From positions 1 through 64,000 of the forward strand of contig CAMLKG010000022.1 in assembly GCA_946480695.1 (NCBI GenBank): DNA of 64,000 bases, read 5' to 3'. Shown one piece after another: positions 23,841 to 35,352 of the stretch. The position numbers were made by a program, and so were the translations under genes. Position 1 is the stretch's first letter; every line of letters begins with the position of its first letter. The stretch comes from an uncultured Cellvibrio sp. (GTDB lineage: Bacteria; Pseudomonadota; Gammaproteobacteria; Pseudomonadales; Cellvibrionaceae). The notes under the pieces are model-generated. The model had not been told where the DNA came from and did no database searches. It saw nothing but the letters and a program-made list of their open reading frames with translations.

Positions 23841-25385
23841 ATGCAGCAACTGAATCCTTCTGAAATCAGTGAAATCATCAAGCAGCGTATTGCTGGCCTT
23901 GAGTTTTCAACAGAAGCACAAAACGAAGGTACTGTGGTTTCCGTAACCGACGGTATTATTCGTATCCACGGTCTTGCCGAGGTTATGTACGGTGAGATGA
24001 TTGAATTTGAAGGCGGTATCTACGGTATGGCACTGAACCTGGAGCGCGACTCCGTGGGTGCTGTAATCCTGGGTGATTACCGCGGTGTGGCCGAAGGCCA
24101 AAAATGTAAGTGTACTGGCCGTATCCTTGAAGTACCTGTCGGTCCGGAATTGCTGGGTCGTGTTGTTGACGCACTCGGTAACCCCATCGACGGTAAAGGT
24201 CCGCTGAACACCAAAATGACCGATGCAGTTGAAAAAATTGCACCCGGCGTAATTTGGCGTAAGTCGGTAGACCAGCCAGTACAAATCGGTTTGAAAGCCA
24301 TCGATGCGATGGTGCCTATCGGTCGTGGCCAGCGCGAGCTGATTATTGGCGACCGTCAGATCGGTAAAACCGCTATCGCCGTAGATGCCATCATTAACCA
24401 GAAAACCTCTGGCATTAAATGTATCTATGTGGCAATTGGTCAGAAGGCGTCTTCCGTGGCGAGCGTGGTGCGCAAGCTGGAAGAAAACGGCGCTATGGAT
24501 CACACCATTGTGATCGCAGCGACCGCGTCTGATCCTGCATCAATGCAGTTTCTCGCGGCGTTCACCGGTTGCACCATGGGTGAATATTTCCGTGATCGCG
24601 GTCAAGATGCCCTGATCATTTATGACGACCTGACTAAGCAAGCCTGGGCTTACCGTCAAATCTCCCTGTTGCTGCGTCGTCCACCAGGCCGCGAAGCCTA
24701 CCCTGGCGACGTGTTCTATCTGCACTCCCGCCTGCTGGAGCGCGCGTCCCGTGTGAGCGAAGAATACGTGGAAAAATTCACCAAGGGCGAAGTAAAAGGC
24801 AAAACCGGTTCCTTGACCGCATTGCCGATGATCGAAACCCAGGCCGGTGACGTTTCCGCGTTCGTACCAACCAACGTGATCTCTATTACCGACGGCCAGA
24901 TCTTCCTGGAATCGTCCATGTTCAACTCAGGTATCCGCCCTGCGATGAACGCCGGTATTTCGGTTTCGCGCGTAGGTGGTGCTGCTCAGACCAAAGTTAT
25001 CAAGAAGCTCTCCGGTGGTATCCGTACCGCATTGGCGCAATACCGTGAGTTGGCGGCCTTCTCCCAGTTCGCATCGGACCTGGACGAAGCAACCAAATCG
25101 CAATTGGAACACGGTCAACGTGTTACCGAGCTGATGAAGCAAAAACAATTTGCTCCATTGAGTGTTGCGCAAATGGCATTGGTACTGTTCGCTGCGAACG
25201 AAGGTCACCTGAAAGATATCGAAGTGAGCAAAGTGCTGGACTTCGAAGCGGCTCTGTTGTCTTTCGCCAAATCCGAATACGCTGACACTATGGCGCACAT
25301 TGATGCCACCGGTGACTGGAACGGCGAATTGGAAGGCAAGTTCAAAGAGCTGGTGACCAAGCTGAAAGCGAGCCGCACCTGGTAA
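23841..25385 (+). CDS. atpA: ATP synthase F1 subunit alpha
   Basis: Alpha forms the non-catalytic nucleotide sites of the F1 hexamer. The 514-residue protein has the P-loop [11 protein letters not shown] and the signature [17 protein letters not shown]. It is fully standard in length and order. Confidence 0.98.
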   Translation: MQQLNPSEISEIIKQRIAGLEFSTEAQNEGTVVSVTDGIIRIHGLAEVMYGEMIEFEGGIYGMALNLERDSVGAVILGDYRGVAEGQKCKCTGRILEVPVGPELLGRVVDALGNPIDGKGPLNTKMTDAVEKIAPGVIWRKSVDQPVQIGLKAIDAMVPIGRGQRELIIGDRQIGKTAIAVDAIINQKTSGIKCIYVAIGQKASSVASVVRKLEENGAMDHTIVIAATASDPASMQFLAAFTGCTMGEYFRDRGQDALIIYDDLTKQAWAYRQISLLLRRPPGREAYPGDVFYLHSRLLERASRVSEEYVEKFTKGEVKGKTGSLTALPMIETQAGDVSAFVPTNVISITDGQIFLESSMFNSGIRPAMNAGISVSRVGGAAQTKVIKKLSGGIRTALAQYRELAAFSQFASDLDEATKSQLEHGQRVTELMKQKQFAPLSVAQMALVLFAANEGHLKDIEVSKVLDFEAALLSFAKSEYADTMAHIDATGDWNGELEGKFKELVTKLKASRTW

Positions 25386-25391
25386 TCTGGC

Positions 25392-25417
25392 GATCGCTGC
25401 GTTAACTCGCAGCGATC
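25392..25417 (+). promoter_or_regulatory. mRNA hairpin between atpA and atpG
   Basis: GATCGCTGCG and CGCAGCGATC form a perfect 10-bp stem with a 6-nt loop and no following T-run. It is therefore more likely a processing or stability element than a terminator. Confidence 0.55.
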
Positions 25418-25459
25418 TCTAACCTTTTAGGTCGCAAGGCCTTAACCGGGGTTCGAGAG

Positions 25460-26323
25460 ATGGCAAGCACAAAAGAAATTCGGACGCAGATAGCGAGCGT
25501 CAAAAGCACGCAAAAAATTACCAGCGCGATGGAAATGGTCGCCGCGAGTAAAATGCGCCGTGCACAAGAGCGGATGCAACTGGGCAAACCCTATGCCCAA
25601 CGCATTCGCGAAGTAGTCGGGCACCTGGCAAATTCCAGTCCCGAATACAAACACCGTTTTATGAAAGAGCGCGAAGTTAAACGCGTGGGCTATATCCTTA
25701 TTTCCAGTGACCGCGGCCTTTGCGGTGGTTTGAACACTAACTTGTTCAAAGCGGCCATCCGGGACATGAAGGTATGGAATGACAAGGGTGTGGCCATTGA
25801 TCTGGGTTTGATCGGTGCCAAAGCGGGCCAATTTTTCAAAAGCTTTGGTGGCAATGTGGTTGCTTCAAAACGCGATATCGGTGAAGCCCCTGCAATGGCT
25901 GACCTGATTGGCAGCGTGAAGGTAATGCTCGATTCATTTGAAAACGGCACTATCGACAAACTGTTCCTGGTGAGCAACGACTTTGTTAACACCATGACCC
26001 AGACACCCAAAGTTCGCCAATTGCTGCCTTTGGTTGCCGAAGAAAATACCAAGTTGAAACATCATTGGGATTATATCTACGAGCCAGATGCAGAGTTCCT
26101 GTTGAAAGGGTTGTTGACTCGCTTTATCGAATCACAAGTCTATCAAGCGGTAGTTGAAAACGCGGCCTCTGAACAAGCGGCGCGGATGATTGCGATGAAG
26201 AGCGCAACCGACAACGCCGGTGAATTGATTGATAGCTTGAAGCTGATTTACAACAAAGCGCGCCAGGCAGCGATTACCCAGGAACTGTCAGAAATTGTGG
26301 GTGGTGCGGCAGCGATCCAATAA
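25460..26323 (+). CDS. atpG: ATP synthase F1 subunit gamma
   Basis: Gamma is the central shaft that couples c-ring rotation to the catalytic sites. The 287-residue protein begins with [20 protein letters not shown] and ends with the matching C-terminal helix ([19 protein letters not shown]), the two forming the coiled-coil shaft. Confidence 0.97.
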   Translation: MASTKEIRTQIASVKSTQKITSAMEMVAASKMRRAQERMQLGKPYAQRIREVVGHLANSSPEYKHRFMKEREVKRVGYILISSDRGLCGGLNTNLFKAAIRDMKVWNDKGVAIDLGLIGAKAGQFFKSFGGNVVASKRDIGEAPAMADLIGSVKVMLDSFENGTIDKLFLVSNDFVNTMTQTPKVRQLLPLVAEENTKLKHHWDYIYEPDAEFLLKGLLTRFIESQVYQAVVENAASEQAARMIAMKSATDNAGELIDSLKLIYNKARQAAITQELSEIVGGAAAIQ

Positions 26324-26385
26324 GCTGCCCTCCCCTCTGAATAAGCAGGCTAACGATTTTTGTATTTAATCCTCCAGACCCCTGA

Positions 26386-27813
<1,428 letters not shown>

Positions 27814-27818
27814 TTGAA

Positions 27819-27840
27819 TGGCCCGGTGCGAGCCGGGCCA
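27819..27840 (+). promoter_or_regulatory. mRNA hairpin between atpD and atpC
   Basis: TGGCCCGG-TGCGAG-CCGGGCCA is a perfect 8-bp stem without a T-run, between two genes of one operon. It probably lowers or stabilises expression across the junction. Confidence 0.5.
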
Positions 27841-27891
27841 GTTTGCTATCGTCCAGTCAAACTGACTAACTCTATATAAAGAGACACGAGA

Positions 27892-28317
27892 ATGGCCATG
27901 ACTCTCCAATGCGATATTGTCAGTGCTGAGCGTGAAATTTTCTCCGGCCTGGTAGAGATGGTAATCACTACCGGTAGCCTGGGTGAAGTGGGCATCGCCT
28001 ATGGTCACGCTCCGTTGCTGACAGGTATCAAGCCTGGTCCTGTGCGCCTTATCAAACAAGGTGGTGCCGAGGAAATTTTCTTTGTTTCCGGCGGCTACCT
28101 TGAAGTTCAGCCCTACCATGTCACTGTGTTGGCGGATACCGCCCTGCGCGCCGATGATATGGATGAAGCTGCAGCCCTGGAAGCACAGCAACACGCACAG
28201 CAACAACTGGCGGATCAATCCAGCGAGATTGACTTCCAGCGCGCCGCGGCCCAATTGGCGGAAGCAGCTGCCCAATTGCGTACCTTGCAGGCAATTCGCA
28301 AAAAAGCCGGCAAATAA
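27892..28317 (+). CDS. atpC: ATP synthase F1 subunit epsilon
   Basis: Epsilon regulates F1 and completes the central stalk. The 141-residue protein has the N-terminal beta sandwich ([37 protein letters not shown]) and a C-terminal helical pair. It is the last gene of the atp operon, followed by a terminator. Confidence 0.97.
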   Translation: MAMTLQCDIVSAEREIFSGLVEMVITTGSLGEVGIAYGHAPLLTGIKPGPVRLIKQGGAEEIFFVSGGYLEVQPYHVTVLADTALRADDMDEAAALEAQQHAQQQLADQSSEIDFQRAAAQLAEAAAQLRTLQAIRKKAGK

Positions 28318-28344
28318 GCGGAACAAATTAGTATTGATGTGATA

Positions 28345-28377
28345 AAAAAGGCGACCTTCGTAGTCGCCTTTTTTATT
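28345..28377 (+). terminator. atp operon terminator
   Basis: AAAAAAGGCGAC-CTTCGTA-GTCGCCTTTTTT is a strong stem followed by a T-run, 28 bases after the atpC stop. Confidence 0.85.
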
Positions 28378-28412
28378 GCCTGTTTAACCACAACTGATTT
28401 CAGGGAATTTCT

Positions 28413-29774
28413 ATGCTCGATATTCTTATCCTGGCCGCCGGTAAAGGCACACGTATGCGTTCGGATTTGCCGAAAGTTTTACACCGCATTGGTGAAAAAG
28501 CGCTGGTGCAACACGTTGTTGATACCGCTCGCACCGTTGGCGGCGAACAGATCATGATTATCGTTGGCCACGGCGCGGAAAAAGTGCAGGAAAAAATGGC
28601 CGCACCGGATGTGACATTTGTATTGCAAGCCGAGCAATTGGGAACCGGTCATGCGGTGCAGCAAGCGCTGCCGCACTTGCGTAGCGATGCAACTGTACTG
28701 ATCCTCTATGGAGACGTACCGCTGACTCGCGCCGAAACCCTGCAAAAATTAATTGCCGGTGTAAATGAAAAGCAAATGGGATTGCTCACCGTAAACCTGC
28801 CAGATCCAACCGGTTATGGTCGTATTGTGCGCGATGAAAAAAATACGGTAATCGCGATTGTCGAACACAAGGATGCCAGTGACGAGCAGAAAAAAATTCG
28901 CGAAATCAATACCGGTATCATGGCGGTAAAAGCCGCGCATTTACAAAAATGGTTGCCGCAATTGAAAAATAATAATGCGCAGGGTGAATACTACCTCACC
29001 GATATTATTGCGATGGCCAAAGCCGACGGCATCGCTATCCATGTTGAACAACCTGACGCCGTTGAGGAAGTTGAAGGTATTAACAATCGCCAGCAACAAG
29101 CGGCATTGGAACGTTTTTACCAACAACAAAAAGCCAACGAATTAATGGTCGCCGGTGTAACTTTGCTTGACCCATCGCGTCTTGATATTCGCGGTAATCT
29201 AACCGCGGGCCGCGATGTGGTCATCGATGTGAATTGCGTATTTGAAGGCAATGTCATTTTAGGCGATGGCGTGGTAATCGAAGCTAATTGCGTGATCATC
29301 AACAGCGAAATTGGCAACCATTCGCACATCAAAGCATTCAGCCACATTGAAGGATCAATAATGGCAGCGAATTGCGATATCGGCCCTTACGCACGTTTGC
29401 GCCCCGGAACCGATCTGGCTGAAGAGGTAAAAATCGGAAACTTTGTTGAGACAAAAAAGGCAGTCATCGCCAGAGGCAGCAAAGTAAATCATTTAAGTTA
29501 TGTGGGCGACGCCAAAGTGGGCGCTAAAGTCAATGTGGGTGCCGGTACTATTACGTGCAATTACGATGGGGTAAATAAATTCAACACGGAAATCGGTGAC
29601 AATGCTTTCATCGGTTCCAATTCAGCGTTAGTTGCGCCGGTCAAAATTGGTGCCGGGGCGACCGTAGGCGCGGGCTCGGTAATTACCAGAAACGTTGAGG
29701 ATTTGGAACTGGCCATCGGCCGGAGCAAGCAACAGAACATCCAGGGCTGGAAACGCCCGACTAAAAAGAGCTAA
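28413..29774 (+). CDS. glmU: Bifunctional N-acetylglucosamine-1-phosphate uridyltransferase / glucosamine-1-phosphate acetyltransferase
   Basis: GlmU makes UDP-GlcNAc for peptidoglycan and LPS. The 453-residue protein has the nucleotidyltransferase motif LAAGKGTRMRSDLPK at residues 8-22 and a C-terminal left-handed beta helix built of hexapeptide repeats, ending in the acetyltransferase site (HLSYVGDAKVG, NVGAGTITCNYDG). Its partner glmS lies 3.2 kb downstream. Confidence 0.97.
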   Translation: MLDILILAAGKGTRMRSDLPKVLHRIGEKALVQHVVDTARTVGGEQIMIIVGHGAEKVQEKMAAPDVTFVLQAEQLGTGHAVQQALPHLRSDATVLILYGDVPLTRAETLQKLIAGVNEKQMGLLTVNLPDPTGYGRIVRDEKNTVIAIVEHKDASDEQKKIREINTGIMAVKAAHLQKWLPQLKNNNAQGEYYLTDIIAMAKADGIAIHVEQPDAVEEVEGINNRQQQAALERFYQQQKANELMVAGVTLLDPSRLDIRGNLTAGRDVVIDVNCVFEGNVILGDGVVIEANCVIINSEIGNHSHIKAFSHIEGSIMAANCDIGPYARLRPGTDLAEEVKIGNFVETKKAVIARGSKVNHLSYVGDAKVGAKVNVGAGTITCNYDGVNKFNTEIGDNAFIGSNSALVAPVKIGAGATVGAGSVITRNVEDLELAIGRSKQQNIQGWKRPTKKS

Positions 29775-29808
29775 AAAAAGCGGGGCCAAGTGCTCCGTTT
29801 TTTTATGG
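29774..29808 (+). terminator. Probable glmU terminator
   Basis: An imperfect stem (AAAAAAAGCGGGG with CTCCGTTTTTTT) ends in seven T directly after the glmU stop. The GC stem is short and bulged. Confidence 0.5.
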
Positions 29809-29938
29809 ATAAATTTGGCTGATAACCGAAGTGACAAAAAGTAAAGATCTAAAAAGAACCGAAACGGGCGATTTAATATTCAAGTGGCAAAGGGTAGTAT
29901 TGGGTCAATAAATCTGACAATAACGATGAGACCCTCCT

Positions 29939-32020
29939 ATGAATCCGCCCAGCTTTTCCCGATCCAAACTCTCGCTCGTTCTCGCCATCACAGGTTTACT
30001 CGGTGCTTGCGGTGGCGGCGGTGGTGGATCGAACAATACAAAGCCTAGTTCCACACCGATTGCCAGTTCCAGCCAGCAGCCTGCTTTGTCATCGTCAACA
30101 TCAACGGTGAATTCTTCAATAACAGCCTCGTCTAGCAGTGCCGGTGTAGCCAGTATCAGTAACTTTATCGTGGTCGATCAATTCGGTTATTTGCCGAATG
30201 CACAAAAAATAGCGGTCATTCGCGATCCCCAGACCGGCTACGATGCCGATAAAACCCATACCCCGGGTGCAACCCTGGCATTGGTAAATATAGTCACCGG
30301 GGAGACGGTTTTGTCTGGTACCCCTACGGCATGGAACGACGGTGCCACGGATACCTCGTCTGGCGATAAAGCCTGGTGGTTTGATTTTTCCAGCGTGACA
30401 ACAGCGGGCACTTACGCAGTAGTCGATACGGAAAAAAATATTCGCTCACCAAGTTTTAAAATTGCAGCGGATGTTTATAAACCGGTTTTGAAAGAAGCCT
30501 TTCGCACCTTCTTTTATCAACGCGCTGGCCAGGTTAAAGCTACACCTTACGCTGAAACCCAATGGGCTGATGGCGCGAGCCACATAGCGGCGGGACAAGA
30601 TACGCAAGCGCGCCTTTACAACGAAAAAGGCAACGCCGCTACGGAGAAGGATTTATCCGGCGGTTGGTATGACGCCGGCGATTACAACAAGTACACCAGT
30701 TGGGCAGCAGATTATGTCATCACCCTGTTACATGCCTATATTGAAAATCCTTCGGCATGGGAGGGTGATTTTAATATTCCGGAATCAACCAACCAAATTC
30801 CCGATATTCTCGATGAGGTCAAATGGGGCCTTGATTGGTTGATAAAAATGCAAAATGCAACCGGCGATAATTCTGTGTTATCGATCGTAGGTTTGTCTCA
30901 TAGTAAAGCTGACAACTCCCATGCAAGCCCGCCCTCCTCTGCGGCAGGCGGCAGTTATTACGGTTCTGCTTCTACCAATGCGACACTTTCCACCGCAGCG
31001 GCTTTTGCTTTGGCGAGTAAAGTATTTAAGGACGCGGATATAAATGAATGGTCTGCCTATGCGGATGACTTAAAAATTCGCGCTGAAAATGCCTGGGCTT
31101 GGGCGGTCGAGCATCCTGATGTCCGGTTTTACAACAATGATGACAGCCGGCAGCCCGGTAGCGCAGGCTTGGGCGCGGGACAACAGGAAACAGATGACAA
31201 AGGCCGTGCGATAAAAAAACGTGTCGCAGCAATCTATCTTTATGCAGCAACGGGAGGCTCTACTTATAAATCCCACATCGAAGCGGACTACGCCAATGCC
31301 GATTTGAAAACCTTCGCTGACAGCTTCCGGGAATTTGAGAACACAGCACTGCTGTATTACGCCAATCTGGATGGAATAAGCCCAAGCGTCAGCACCAATA
31401 TAAAAACCTGGTTCGAAAATGCGCTGAATTCGGCGGACAACTGGAATGCAATGACGGATGAGCGAGACCCTTACCTGGCGTTCATTAATGTTTATACCTG
31501 GGGCAGCAACAGTACCAAGTCAGCCAAAGGCAGTATGTTTATGGATATCGGGGAATACGGGATTCCCAATTTCAATACCACGGATGCAAAAAACCATGCG
31601 TTGACTTATTTAAATTACCTGCATGGCGTGAATCCGCAAGGCATGGTGTATTTATCCAATATGTACGCGCTGGGGGTACATAGTTCGGTAAACGAGTTCT
31701 ATCACTCCTGGTTTAGTTATAACAGCAATGTGTGGGATAGGGTCGGAACTTCAACTTATGGACCCGCACCCGGATTTGTCGTGGGTGGCCCCAATCCTTC
31801 TTACAGTTGGGATACCAGCCGTTGCGGTCCCGCTACGGGTACATCCAGCGATCCGTTATGTAAATCAACGATTCCAACCCCACCCTACGGGCAACCGGCA
31901 CAAAAATCCTATCGCGACTTCAATGACACCTGGCCGTTAAATTCGTGGGAAGTCACGGAAAATTCCAACGGCTACCAGTCCAATTATTTGCGCCTGTTAT
32001 CCAAATTTGTAAATCCTTAA
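29939..32020 (+). CDS. Glycoside hydrolase family 9 endoglucanase, lipoprotein
   Basis: This enzyme is predicted to cut beta-1,4-glucan (cellulose or related glucans). The 693-residue protein has a lipoprotein signal ending in GLLGAC (Cys at residue 24), a Gly run, and a Ser/Thr linker to about residue 75. An N-terminal Ig-like CelD_N domain (IVVDQFGYLPNAQKIAVI) follows. The GH9 domain has GGWYDAGDYNKY (catalytic Asp pair), LHGVNPQGMVYLSN, and the acid Glu in NSWEVTENS near the end. It has no carbohydrate-binding module. It is probably tethered to the outer membrane, acting on glucan or oligomers at the surface. It interrupts the glmU-glmR-glmS order known from pseudomonads. Confidence 0.93.
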   Translation: MNPPSFSRSKLSLVLAITGLLGACGGGGGGSNNTKPSSTPIASSSQQPALSSSTSTVNSSITASSSSAGVASISNFIVVDQFGYLPNAQKIAVIRDPQTGYDADKTHTPGATLALVNIVTGETVLSGTPTAWNDGATDTSSGDKAWWFDFSSVTTAGTYAVVDTEKNIRSPSFKIAADVYKPVLKEAFRTFFYQRAGQVKATPYAETQWADGASHIAAGQDTQARLYNEKGNAATEKDLSGGWYDAGDYNKYTSWAADYVITLLHAYIENPSAWEGDFNIPESTNQIPDILDEVKWGLDWLIKMQNATGDNSVLSIVGLSHSKADNSHASPPSSAAGGSYYGSASTNATLSTAAAFALASKVFKDADINEWSAYADDLKIRAENAWAWAVEHPDVRFYNNDDSRQPGSAGLGAGQQETDDKGRAIKKRVAAIYLYAATGGSTYKSHIEADYANADLKTFADSFREFENTALLYYANLDGISPSVSTNIKTWFENALNSADNWNAMTDERDPYLAFINVYTWGSNSTKSAKGSMFMDIGEYGIPNFNTTDAKNHALTYLNYLHGVNPQGMVYLSNMYALGVHSSVNEFYHSWFSYNSNVWDRVGTSTYGPAPGFVVGGPNPSYSWDTSRCGPATGTSSDPLCKSTIPTPPYGQPAQKSYRDFNDTWPLNSWEVTENSNGYQSNYLRLLSKFVNP

Positions 32021-32039
32021 TCCATTGGGTAATTTGAAT

Positions 32040-32064
32040 AGGCCCGGTAGCGCCGGGCCTTTTC
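32040..32064 (+). terminator. GH9 gene terminator
   Basis: AGGCCCGG-TAGCG-CCGGGCCT is a perfect 8-bp stem followed by TTTCT, 20 bases after the GH9 stop. Confidence 0.7.
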
Positions 32065-32100
32065 TATCGGTTTTCTGAACAGAAATAACTTGCCAAATGG

Positions 32101-32134
32101 TTTCGATTCAATACAATTGCTTTCGAATCGAAAC
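32101..32134. promoter_or_regulatory. Candidate operator before the DeoR-type regulator
   Basis: TTTCGATTCA and TTTCGAATCGAAA occur within 34 bases directly before the regulator gene. The second is a near-palindrome, and the first repeats its left half. This fits an autoregulatory site for a DeoR-family protein, but it is not proven. Confidence 0.4.
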
Positions 32135-32149
32135 TTAAGGCAAGATTGG

Positions 32150-32920
32150 ATGACAAAACGCAATACCCAGCAACGTCGTAGGGCGATTATTGATCTGCTG
32201 AATTCCAGCGGTGAAGTTAGCGTGGAAAGCCTGGCGGGGCAATTTTCTACTTCAGAAGTCACTATTCGCAAGGATTTGGCGGCCCTCGAAGGTAACGGGT
32301 TGCTATTACGTCGCTACGGGGGCGCTGTTCCCGTGCCCCAGGAACTCATTATTGACCATTCCATCGGAAAAGTTTCGGTTCGTAAGCAACTAATTGCCAA
32401 AGCGGCTGCCGAGCTTATTCGCGACCATAATCGCGTTATCCTTGATAGTGGCAGTTCCACTACGGCTGCCCTGCTTCCGGAACTATCGGGCAAGCAAGGC
32501 CTGGTGGTGATGACCAATTCCCTCAGCATCGCCAATGCCCTGCGCGAATTGGAAAACGAGCCCACCATTCTAATGACCGGCGGAACCTGGGATCCAAAAT
32601 CCGAAGGTTTCCAGGGACAGCTTGCCGAGCAAATCCTGCGCTCCTATAACTTCGATCAATTTTTTATCGGCGCCGACGGCCTGGATTTGGAGCGTGGTAC
32701 CACCACATTTAACGAACTTTACAGCTTGAGCCGAGTGATGGCAGAAGTAGCGCGCGAAGTGATAGTGATGGCAGAGTCGGACAAAATCGGCCGCAAAATT
32801 CACAACCTCGAATTGCCCTGGTCTGCGATTAAAGTTCTGGTGACCGACGATGGTATTGCCGAACAAGACAAACAAAAAATAGAGCAGCAAGGCGTACAAG
32901 TAATTTGCGCGGCGGGTTGA
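32150..32920 (+). CDS. glmR: DeoR/GlpR family transcriptional regulator (GlmR-like)
   Basis: The DeoR-type N-terminal HTH ([20 protein letters not shown], then [16 protein letters not shown]) is followed by the sugar-phosphate sensor domain with [15 protein letters not shown] and the [18 protein letters not shown] motif. Family members bind phosphosugars. Pseudomonads have the same gene directly before glmS, where it is called GlmR, so a role in amino-sugar control is inferred. I chose the ATG at 32150 with AAGG upstream; the longer frame from 32090 has no ribosome site. The protein has 256 residues, the usual length. Confidence 0.85.
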   Translation: MTKRNTQQRRRAIIDLLNSSGEVSVESLAGQFSTSEVTIRKDLAALEGNGLLLRRYGGAVPVPQELIIDHSIGKVSVRKQLIAKAAAELIRDHNRVILDSGSSTTAALLPELSGKQGLVVMTNSLSIANALRELENEPTILMTGGTWDPKSEGFQGQLAEQILRSYNFDQFFIGADGLDLERGTTTFNELYSLSRVMAEVAREVIVMAESDKIGRKIHNLELPWSAIKVLVTDDGIAEQDKQKIEQQGVQVICAAG

Positions 32921-32981
32921 CCCAATCTTAAAAGATCCATTAACGAAAGATTTTCAATTATTAACAGCGAAGGAGTTAATC

Positions 32982-34811
32982 ATGTGTGGAATTGTTGGCG
33001 CTGTGGCGCAACGCGATGTTGTGGATATTCTGGTTGAAGGATTACGCCGCCTCGAATATCGCGGTTATGACTCCGCCGGTGTGGCCGTGGTTAGCAATGG
33101 CCAATTAAATCGCGTGCGTCGTCTGGGCAAGGTAAAAGAATTATCCGACGCAGTGCACGCCCAACCCATTCCCGGCGGCACCGGCATTGCGCATACCCGT
33201 TGGGCGACTCACGGTGAGCCGAGCGAGCGCAATGCGCATCCTCACATTTCCAAAGACCATATCGCGGTGGTGCACAACGGTATCATTGAAAACCATGCGT
33301 CCTTGCGTAATTTGTTACAGGAAGAAGGCTATGTATTTACATCGGATACCGACACCGAAGTTATTGCGCATTTGGTGCAAAAAGAACTGAAAAAAACCGA
33401 TAGCTTATTAACGGCAGTTCAAAAAACGGTAAAGCAATTACACGGCGCTTACGGCACAGTATTAATGGATAAGGATGACGCAAGCCGGTTGGTGGTTGCG
33501 CGTTCCGGAAGCCCGCTGGTTATCGGGTTGGGTATCGGTGAGAATTTTATTGCTTCCGACCAATTGGCATTGTTGCCGGTTACGCGTCGTTTTATCTTCC
33601 TGGAAGAAGGTGACGTTGCTGAAATCACCCGTCACAGCATAAAAATTTTTGATAAAGATGGTGTAGCGGTTGAACGGCAGGTTCACGAATCCACAGCAAG
33701 TTACGATGCGGGCGACAAAGGTAAATTCCGCCACTTTATGCTCAAGGAAATATACGAACAACCCAACGCGGTATTGAATACATTGGAAGGTCGCTTAAGT
33801 AGTGAATCGGTATTGGATGAAACTTTCGGTAATGGTGCCGCTGAATTATTCAAAAAAGTAAAGCATATCCAAATCGTTGCTTGCGGCACCAGTTATCACT
33901 CAGGCTTGGTAGCGCGCTATTGGATTGAATCACTCGCGGGTATTTCCTGTAATGTGGAAATTGCCAGCGAATTCCGCTATCGCAAATCCTTTGTGCAGCC
34001 TGACAGCCTGCTGGTTTCCATCAGTCAATCGGGTGAAACCGCCGACACCTTGGCCGCACTGCGTTTAGCGAAAGAATTGGGTTACCTCGGCAGCCTGACG
34101 ATTTGTAATGTTGCAGGTTCATCATTGGTTCGTGAATCAGACCTCGCGTTTATGACGCGCGCCGGTGCGGAAATCGGTGTTGCTTCCACGAAAGCATTCA
34201 CCACCCAGCTCGTGGGTTTGGCAATGCTGGTTCTCGCCGTAGGTAAATACAATGGTTTGAGTGCCGAACAACAAAAAGAAATGGTCACCGCACTGAAAAA
34301 CTTGCCCGCCAAACTGGAAGAGTCCTTAGCACTCGCGCCAAAAATTGAAGCCCTCGCCGAAGAGTTCGCCGACAAGCATCACTCGCTCTTTTTAGGTCGT
34401 GGTGACCAATATCCGATTGCAATGGAAGGCGCATTAAAATTAAAAGAAATTTCCTATATCCACGCGGAAGCTTACGCCGCCGGCGAATTAAAGCACGGCC
34501 CGCTTGCACTAATTGATGCGGAAATGCCGATTATTGTTGTCGCACCAAACAATGATTTGTTGGAAAAATTAAAATCCAATGTAGAAGAAGTGCGCGCGCG
34601 CGGCGGTATCCTGTATGTATTCGCAGACGAAGACGCGCATTTTGAATCCGATGCAACCATGCGCGTCATTAACATTCCACATATCCACACTTGGCTCGCA
34701 CCCATACTTTATACATTGCCATTGCAATTGCTGAGTTATTATGTGGCGATCATCAAAGGTACCGATGTTGATCAACCACGCAACCTGGCAAAATCCGTTA
34801 CGGTTGAATAA
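32982..34811 (+). CDS. glmS: Glutamine--fructose-6-phosphate aminotransferase (isomerizing)
   Basis: GlmS makes glucosamine-6-phosphate from fructose-6-phosphate and glutamine. The 609-residue protein starts [14 protein letters not shown], with the nucleophilic Cys at position 2. The glutaminase domain has [12 protein letters not shown] and [14 protein letters not shown]. Two SIS domains follow ([47 protein letters not shown]) and the C-terminal [15 protein letters not shown] precedes the ATG. There is no glmS ribozyme upstream: the gap is only 61 bp. Confidence 0.98.
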   Translation: MCGIVGAVAQRDVVDILVEGLRRLEYRGYDSAGVAVVSNGQLNRVRRLGKVKELSDAVHAQPIPGGTGIAHTRWATHGEPSERNAHPHISKDHIAVVHNGIIENHASLRNLLQEEGYVFTSDTDTEVIAHLVQKELKKTDSLLTAVQKTVKQLHGAYGTVLMDKDDASRLVVARSGSPLVIGLGIGENFIASDQLALLPVTRRFIFLEEGDVAEITRHSIKIFDKDGVAVERQVHESTASYDAGDKGKFRHFMLKEIYEQPNAVLNTLEGRLSSESVLDETFGNGAAELFKKVKHIQIVACGTSYHSGLVARYWIESLAGISCNVEIASEFRYRKSFVQPDSLLVSISQSGETADTLAALRLAKELGYLGSLTICNVAGSSLVRESDLAFMTRAGAEIGVASTKAFTTQLVGLAMLVLAVGKYNGLSAEQQKEMVTALKNLPAKLEESLALAPKIEALAEEFADKHHSLFLGRGDQYPIAMEGALKLKEISYIHAEAYAAGELKHGPLALIDAEMPIIVVAPNNDLLEKLKSNVEEVRARGGILYVFADEDAHFESDATMRVINIPHIHTWLAPILYTLPLQLLSYYVAIIKGTDVDQPRNLAKSVTVE

Positions 34812-34817
34812 TCGGTT

Positions 34818-35153
34818 TTATGCTTTTGGGAAGAAGAAGAGAGAGTTAGAACCCCCCCTGGGTACTGGTGCAAGTGAAAAACGTAAATGGCTGGTACCCA
34901 AGGCGTGCCCCGGCTCATCACTACGAGAGAGGTCTTCCTCGTCGTCGAGGGTATAGGTGTGATTACTATTGCACCTTTCATTATCCAACTGATCCAGCGC
35001 GCGATAACGGGTAATACTGGCCATCCAGGGCAGCGGCTTGGCCAGATGCGACCTGTAGTAACTGGCAGCGCTATTCCAGATCTGCAAAAAAGCCTCCTTT
35101 AGCACCTCATTACTCAGGTCGGTGGATTTGAGAATCCGCCAGACGACCCACAT
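34818..35153 (-). pseudogene. Decayed ECF sigma factor fragment
   Basis: The translated segment LSNEVLKEAFLQIWNSAASY and PLPWMASITRYRALDQL are sigma-70 region 2 motifs of RpoE/SigK-like ECF factors. Region 4 is missing, since the frame runs into unrelated sequence after about residue 85. Upstream of the ATG the same frame continues only a few residues before a stop, so the N-terminus is also lost. No anti-sigma gene is next to it. It looks like a remnant truncated at both ends. Confidence 0.55.
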
Positions 35154-35176
35154 TCAGGTAGGGCCAAACTGCTCCA

Positions 35177-35207
35177 CACCAGTTTACGCAAGCTGCGCAA
35201 ACTGGTG
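35177..35207. repeat. Inverted repeat, stem-loop
   Basis: CACCAGTTT and AAACTGGTG flank a nested GCA/TGC pair, giving a long hairpin with no T-run. It lies between the sigma-factor remnant and the first GH16 gene. A second dyad, CTTGTGGT (35240-35247) with ACCACAAG (35267-35274), is closer to the gene and could be an operator. Confidence 0.5.
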
Positions 35208-35352
35208 CGACACCTGTTTCGCACCCCGGCAACATAAGCCTTGTGGTATCCGGTTGTTGCCACTCAACCACAAGTGTCTGCTACAGGCTTGTCTCTACAA
35301 ACTTACTGCTACAGACATCAAGCGTTTCTAATAAAGATAAAAGGTACTCGCT

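Noticed and set aside
32921..32981. glmS ribozyme upstream of glmS
   Set aside because: Only 61 bp separate the genes, too short, and the ribozyme is a feature of gram-positive glmS.
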